A stretch of DNA of 64,000 nt. Origin: Cristatella mucedo (lineage: Eukaryota; Bryozoa; Phylactolaemata; Cristatellidae). Positions 61,072 through 64,000 of this stretch are shown one piece after another. Made by a program: the position numbers and the translations under genes. The notes beneath the pieces are model-generated. The model had not been told where the DNA came from. It saw nothing but the letters and a program-made list of their open reading frames with translations, and searched no databases. The number at the start of each line of letters is the position of its first letter. Within the stretch, counting starts at the first letter, position 1. The stretch is taken from contig WPIO01000004.1 in the NCBI GenBank assembly GCA_009760855.2, positions 7,760,001 through 7,824,000 on the forward strand, in the 5' to 3' direction.

Positions 61072-64000
61072 AAGTGCAGGTGGAACTAATGCACAAGCAG
61101 AAGGCTGTTGCGTATTCGGGCCCTGTGCTTCACGAGCCACGTGTTCTCGGGCTGTGTATGTCAACATTTAGCTTGACTGGCGCTTGGAAGAGGCAGTCTG
61201 GCCTTCTCATGCATAGATAACAGATCAATGCTCTGTCATCGGTTGCCGCACATGCCTCAATGAGGATCGCCAAGCTTTTGGCAGCAATCAACCACCAAGC
61301 AGTGGGAGAGAGGAGGACATGCCTGGATCCATCAAAGCCCCGAGCCGCCTTGAGCTGATCCCCTTTAGCTTTGCGGGCTGACAGTCTTGACCGATGCCGG
61401 GCTACTGTTTACAAACGATGCCAGCAAGTCAGAAGAATGCCTGATGCAGCCCTAGTTTTTTCCCAGCAGTGAGATACTCGCCTTAACCGACTAAGGTCGT
61501 GTGCTCGAGTCCTGCGGTGTATGTAAAATGCTGGGTAGAGACTAAATTCGCCTAGGGCATTATACAAATGGCTGGTGTATATGTATGCGATTACACTATA
61601 ATGAAAGAGCTTGTGGCAGCGCGCAATATAATCTATCATCATGTGGAAACGTTTGCTTGTCATGCCTGCAGTCATAGCTGTGAACTGGGATGTGCGAGCA
61701 TGGATATAATGCCTGCACCTTCAGCATTCCTCCCTGTAGAAAAGGCTCTTAGTTTATCTGCTAGCCTGTGGTACCGGCATTATGCACGTGACCAACGCAG
61801 CTGCACTCTGAAGGGGCTGCGTAATTATTTCATCAGCAGATGGAAGCTAGTGCTGTCGTAGACAGTGGGAGGGCAGGAACGCAAAGACAAACAGCTGAGC
61901 ACGTGTTCTCTGTAGGGTTTCCGATCGAGTATTTCCTGTGAGAGCCGAGGACAGACATTGCAGCTATGATGGAGGTGGAAATTAGACATAAATCGAGGGG
62001 GCAGTCAGCGCTACATGTTAGAAGGCGCAGCTAGTTTGCTGAAGTGGCTGGCAGGCAAGTAGGTTGCTGAAAAACAGTCTGTCCAGAGGTTCGACCTGTA
62101 CGTCTGGAGAAGTGCTTCGGTAAGTATGAAATACTGCCGGTAGGCTGAGTGACTTCGTCATTTCCCTTCGTAAGTACCCGTAGCTACTCGACCATATCTA
62201 CACAGGGTCTCAAGTAGAAAAGGTGGATTGTACAGCAAGGTGACGTCTAAAAAAATTGACGAGCATGGCGTGTGGATCTTTTGGAAAATCCTCCGCGACC
62301 TGTTGTGACTGAATCGGTATTTTTGATTGCAGGAAGTTTCTCGATAGACAGCTGCGCGCACCTCAGAAATCCTGAACTTTTGTGCATAGGACCAAACGAG
62401 AGTGGAGTGGCATTTTACGTCGACCTACACGGCCATGCATCCAAAAGGGGGTGCTTCATGTATGGAAACTACTTCAAGGATGAGGACACTACCGTAAGGA
62501 AGTGTACCGCCGGCTTCAGTGCCAGCATGCTGTCGCTCGAGCTGCCTATTTAGTCTGCACAGGTCTGTCTGTGTCTCGCTCTCTTGCTCAATATACGTTT
62601 GAGTGCTGTTGTTTCCCAGCCAATCTGCAGCAGTGCCCTGCACCTGTGTACCTTTATGCTACCTGATTTAAACAGCATCTTTTGTATAACGATGGAAGAG
62701 CCTTTACGGCTATCACCACGGCTTGCAGCGGCAATACAGGATCGTCCACCGCAGGATTCGAACCCGTGACCTCGGAACCGAGGTCGTGAAAAGCAACCGC
62801 CTTACCTAGTGTGCCATCACGGCTCACCTTTCCAGGTGTCACCCAGCCTCTCTCCTAGCTTAAGGCATTTTTGCAAAGCTAAGAAAGAGATGACCGATCA
62901 GCCAATTATGATGGCAGCTTGAGTACATCAAACAAGCTTGCAATTTGCCATACTGGTAATAATTATAATAATAATGCATTTCATGTAGCGCCAGCAGAGA
63001 ACTCAGATTTCTTTATAGGCAAAAATACATTTGCTGCAGAGGAAGCACGATCAGAATGGTCGTGATAGTGCATTCGCATGGTAAATTAAATTAAAATTTT
63101 TAGCTGATTTAACAGCCTCTTTTTGTATAGCGACAGAAGTGCCTTGACGGCTATCACCACCGCTTGCAGTGGTGATAAAGGACCGCTTGCAGTGGTGATA
63201 AAAGATCGCCCACCGCAGGATTCGAACCCGCGTCCTCGGGACCGAGGTCGTGAAAAGCAACCGCCTTACCTAGTGCGCCATCACGGCTCACCCGTGGTAC
63301 AGGTATAAGAAATAAATCGATGGGTGCGAATTGCTTGGATGGGATGAGCTCCGGTTCACTGACGATGCTGATTTGTGTACCTGTTCTGTACCCATGCGCT
63401 CACTGTACAGTCTGTTGCTGCTCCACACATTGCTGCTGTGCTGCAAGTTAGCATTGTTGCTGAAGTGCAGGTGGCACATCCTGGATGGCTGTGTGGCATT
63501 GCATTGCAGATGATGGAGTAGCTTGACTGACTACCTGTGTTGAGTTTAGAAGTTCGATAAGAGTCGACGAAAGTAGTTTCAATGTATAGGAACATGGAGG
63601 CTCCAGCCCCTTATAAATCCAGTCGCATGAATGGTGCCTGACATTGTGACTATTATCAGGGAGGAGCTCTAGACAAATATCAGTGTAAAGCCCCACCAAC
63701 GTTGCAGGATCAGATTAGATGCCTGTAGCTCTATGCCAGCTGGCATCGGGGCTACTCGTATTGATTACAAGTTCACGTGTGCCGTCTAGCAGTGCAGCAG
63801 GCAGTGCATCTTGACGTGTGCTTCGATTAATGTCTTCTGCCGTTTGTCTTATTTGTAACCATGTGAAAATACGTTTTTGCTGCTTAGATCGAAAACGTCA
63901 TATACCCGAGACTCGTATCAATGAACAGTGTTCATTTTGATTTTGGCTATTGCAATTTCACTGAGAAAAATATGTACACGAAAGACAGAAGCAACGGGGT
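48719..64000 (+). CDS. AGBL5: Cytosolic carboxypeptidase-like protein 5 (CCP5), 8 exons, both ends incomplete
   Basis: AGBL5/CCP5 is an M14-family zinc carboxypeptidase of the cytosol, cilia and microtubules. It removes glutamates, including branch-point ones, from polyglutamylated tubulin. Eight exons (48719-48826, 51200-51290, 54086-54257, 56220-56407, 57424-57622, 60156-60864, 62333-62493, 63888-64000) join with consistent phases into about 580 residues. The N-terminal CCP domain shows [56 protein letters not shown] and FCYPWSY. The catalytic part has two zinc ligands in [12 protein letters not shown] (His at 60,180-60,182, Glu at 60,189-60,191). [26 protein letters not shown] and the third ligand in [10 protein letters not shown] (His at 62,428-62,430) follow. 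The catalytic glutamate and the C-terminus lie beyond the window. A linker of about 160 residues precedes the third ligand. Introns hold LINE and SINE copies. Confidence 0.94.
48912..49284 (-). mobile_element. LINE 3' fragment in AGBL5 intron
   Basis: Minus-strand [19 protein letters not shown] and [14 protein letters not shown] match the LINE C-terminus. A degraded tail lies at 48,912. Confidence 0.82.
49285..49545 (-). mobile_element. LINE 3' end with two internal tandem duplications
   Basis: ACGTAGCGACCTAAGAGAAC is duplicated at 49,308 and 49,336. ACTTTACTTGTGCTGTAAAG is duplicated at 49,375 and 49,402. It lies directly behind another LINE fragment. Confidence 0.75.
49546..50640. other. 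AGBL5 intron DNA, nothing else recognised
   Basis: Short frames only. ATGAACA(C/T)CAT-containing segments are duplicated near 50,320-50,375 (GCAAATGAACATCATCGCATTC versus CATATGAACACCATCGTATTC). Confidence 0.4.
50641..50707. repeat. (TG)n microsatellite in AGBL5 intron
   Basis: TG repeats pass into (TGTGTC)n. Confidence 0.95.
50708..51199. other. AGBL5 intron end, nothing else recognised
   Basis: Unassigned sequence up to the exon acceptor. Confidence 0.4.
51200..51290 (+). CDS. AGBL5: AGBL5 exon ([12 protein letters not shown])
   Basis: The acceptor CGTTTAG|CA keeps phase with the previous exon; the nearer AACTAG would shift the frame. The donor is AACAG|GTAAGT. It encodes [20 protein letters not shown] and YENGN. 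Confidence 0.9.
51571..51699 (-). mobile_element. SINE family A in AGBL5 intron
   Basis: CATTTGTGTAGCGCCCC, GAACTTAATCTCTATTCAGG, GGGGCTCGAGCC and GCACCTTAACTGCTTGACC are the reverse complement of family A. Confidence 0.88.
51700..54085. other. AGBL5 intron DNA, no gene recognised
   Basis: A 135-codon minus frame (52,080-52,487) has no domain and is probably chance. No clear repeat copies. Confidence 0.4.
54086..54257 (+). CDS. AGBL5: AGBL5 exon (CCP N-domain)
   Basis: The acceptor TTTTTATAG|AACG completes the arginine codon. It encodes [28 protein letters not shown] and [12 protein letters not shown]. The donor is GAG|GTATGC, phase 0. Confidence 0.95.
54732..54890 (+). mobile_element. SINE family A, spacer-insertion variant
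   Basis: GCTGGTTTGACCCAGTGGTT, an insertion with AAGGTGAATGTATTTTATT, CTAGAGCCCC, then TAGAGATTAAGTTCTCTTAG and GGCACTAGACACAGC. Confidence 0.87.
55081..55545 (-). mobile_element. LINE 3' fragment in AGBL5 intron
   Basis: AATAATAATAATACACTCGA, AAGCGCCCTCGGAGAACTC, the 3'UTR motifs GTCAGTACGCGTAAGC and GAATGCTGTCC, then minus-strand [19 protein letters not shown] (frame-shifted coding). An inner deletion joins it to the HYTTS region. Confidence 0.85.
55756..55838 (+). mobile_element. LINE 3' tail fragment
   Basis: AGTGCCTAGAAAGAGATTGAG, TTCTCCGAGGGTGCTATATC, then a TTATTACTAT tail. Confidence 0.78.
56220..56407 (+). CDS. AGBL5: AGBL5 exon (FCYPWSY)
   Basis: The acceptor TTGTGGCAG|ACTGG is in phase 0. 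It encodes [20 protein letters not shown] and a short Gln-rich hinge. Of three GT sites near the end, only AAAG|GTAGGG (phase 2) fits the next exon. Confidence 0.92.
57424..57622 (+). CDS. AGBL5: AGBL5 exon ending at a GC donor
   Basis: The acceptor CTTGCAG|TTTG leads into [20 protein letters not shown] and RSFKGKK. The exon must end at AAAAAG|GCAAGT, a GC-AG type donor. That site keeps phase 0 and joins FKGKK to [12 protein letters not shown], as the family requires. Confidence 0.93.
58000..59310. other. AGBL5 intron DNA, no gene recognised
   Basis: Short frames only; no assigned repeats. Confidence 0.4.
59311..59702 (-). mobile_element. LINE 3' fragment in AGBL5 intron
   Basis: AATAATCATATAAAG, GAGAACTCTCTCTCTCCC, GTGATAGCATGCATAGTATC and AAGCACACAAAGGACAAATC, then a coding remnant with [19 protein letters not shown]. 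The inner hairpin carries a (CT) expansion. Confidence 0.78.
60156..60864 (+). CDS. AGBL5: AGBL5 catalytic exon (HPGE) plus linker
   Basis: The acceptor GTCGGCAG|GTCTAC and donor GAAG|GTATGT bound 709 nt ending in phase 1. The first half holds the zinc-binding HPGE and the [16 protein letters not shown] core. The second half is a low-complexity acidic and Gly/Ser/Ala-rich linker. Open frame continues upstream of 60,156, but that part does not match the family. Confidence 0.95.
60993..61072. repeat. (GA)n microsatellite 130 bp after the AGBL5 catalytic exon
   Basis: About 75 bp of GA in intron 6. The open frame that runs through it from the exon is not coding, because family homology stops at the donor at 60,864. 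Confidence 0.96.
61466..61570 (+). mobile_element. SINE family A, degenerate
   Basis: TACTCGCCTTAACCGAC, AAGGTCGTGTGCTCGAGTCC, TAGAGACTAAATTCGCCTAG and GGCATTATACAAATGG. Confidence 0.75.
61571..62332. other. AGBL5 intron DNA, nothing else recognised
   Basis: Unassigned. Confidence 0.4.
62333..62493 (+). CDS. AGBL5: AGBL5 exon with the third zinc ligand
   Basis: The acceptor GATTGCAG|GAAG and donor ACTACC|GTAAGG bound 161 nt. It encodes [19 protein letters not shown] and [12 protein letters not shown]. Confidence 0.95.
62662..62828 (-). mobile_element. SINE family B, well preserved
   Basis: TGTATAACGATGGAAGAGCC, CGGCTATCACCACGGC, GGATTCGAACCCGTGACC, the hairpin arms ACCTCGG and CCGAGGT, and GTGCCATCACGGCTCACC. 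Confidence 0.92.
62958..63085 (-). mobile_element. LINE 3' tail fragment
   Basis: AATTATAATAATAATGCATT, GCGCCAGCAGAGAACTCAG and GAAGCACGATCAGAATGG. A SINE B lies immediately to its right. Confidence 0.75.
63101..63292 (-). mobile_element. SINE family B with internal 24-bp duplication
   Basis: GTATAGCGACAGAAGTGCC, CACCGCTTGCAGTGGTGATA followed by a second CCGCTTGCAGTGGTGATA, GGATTCGAACCCGCG, and GCGCCATCACGGCTCACC. Confidence 0.92.
63888..64000 (+). CDS. AGBL5: AGBL5 exon, cut by the window edge
   Basis: After TTGCTGCTTAG, the frame in phase 0 reads [19 protein letters not shown] and [15 protein letters not shown], the segment that follows the third zinc ligand in this family. It is open to the last base. 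Confidence 0.93.
   Translation, partial: MENVIYPRLVSMNSVHFDFGYCNFTEKNMYTKDRSNG

Noticed and set aside
60042-61220. A single 392-codon AGBL5 frame
   Set aside because: Family homology begins only at the acceptor (60,156) and ends at the donor (60,864); the rest is intron, including a GA array.
62740-62828. True tRNA genes at the SINE heads
   Set aside because: A- and B-box motifs are present, but there is no cloverleaf, and the same body recurs with a conserved non-tRNA 3' part.

Overview
This is intron-rich, repeat-dense nuclear DNA from an animal, most likely an invertebrate. The two recognisable protein genes belong to metazoan families and are split into small exons with GT-AG (once GC-AG) junctions. 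No operons, prokaryotic genes or CRISPR arrays are present. I cannot name the species.

Layout. (1) Left edge, minus strand (199-2347): the first four exons of a SID1/SIDT-family gene, a multipass membrane protein family linked to dsRNA and cholesterol. Only the signal peptide and the N-terminal part of the ectodomain are here; the gene runs off the left end. (2) 2.4-28 kb: gene-poor DNA with LINE 3' fragments, two tRNA-derived SINE families (called A and B here), a broken hAT (ZMYM1-like) transposase at 9.4-11.8 kb, an LTR-like repeat pair, large (GA)n/(TC)n arrays and a TIR element at 25.6-26.5 kb with a SINE nested in one terminal repeat. (3) 28.1-29.9 kb, minus strand: a GC-rich, apparently intronless 591-codon reading frame with a good Kozak context, polyalanine and polyglycine tracts, a coiled coil and an AATAAA downstream. 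I do not recognise its family. (4) 30-48 kb: more LINE/SINE material, including the best LINE copy (34.6-35.7 kb, internally deleted), a 32-bp minisatellite and long unassigned stretches. (5) 48.7-64.0 kb, plus strand: eight exons of AGBL5/CCP5, a cytosolic carboxypeptidase that removes glutamates from tubulin. Exon phases are consistent throughout and the gene runs off the right end before the catalytic glutamate. Its introns hold LINE and SINE copies.

The unifying signal outside the genes is one 3'-end motif: an AGAGATTAAGTTCTCT inner hairpin flanked by GCGCC and GGGCGC arms, followed by a TTATT-type tail. The LINE and SINE family A share it, so the LINE reverse transcriptase probably mobilises that SINE. 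Some copies keep the arms paired by linked changes. Several insertions end beside palindromes or long hairpins. SINE family B lacks this tail and is repeatedly nested in older LINE copies.
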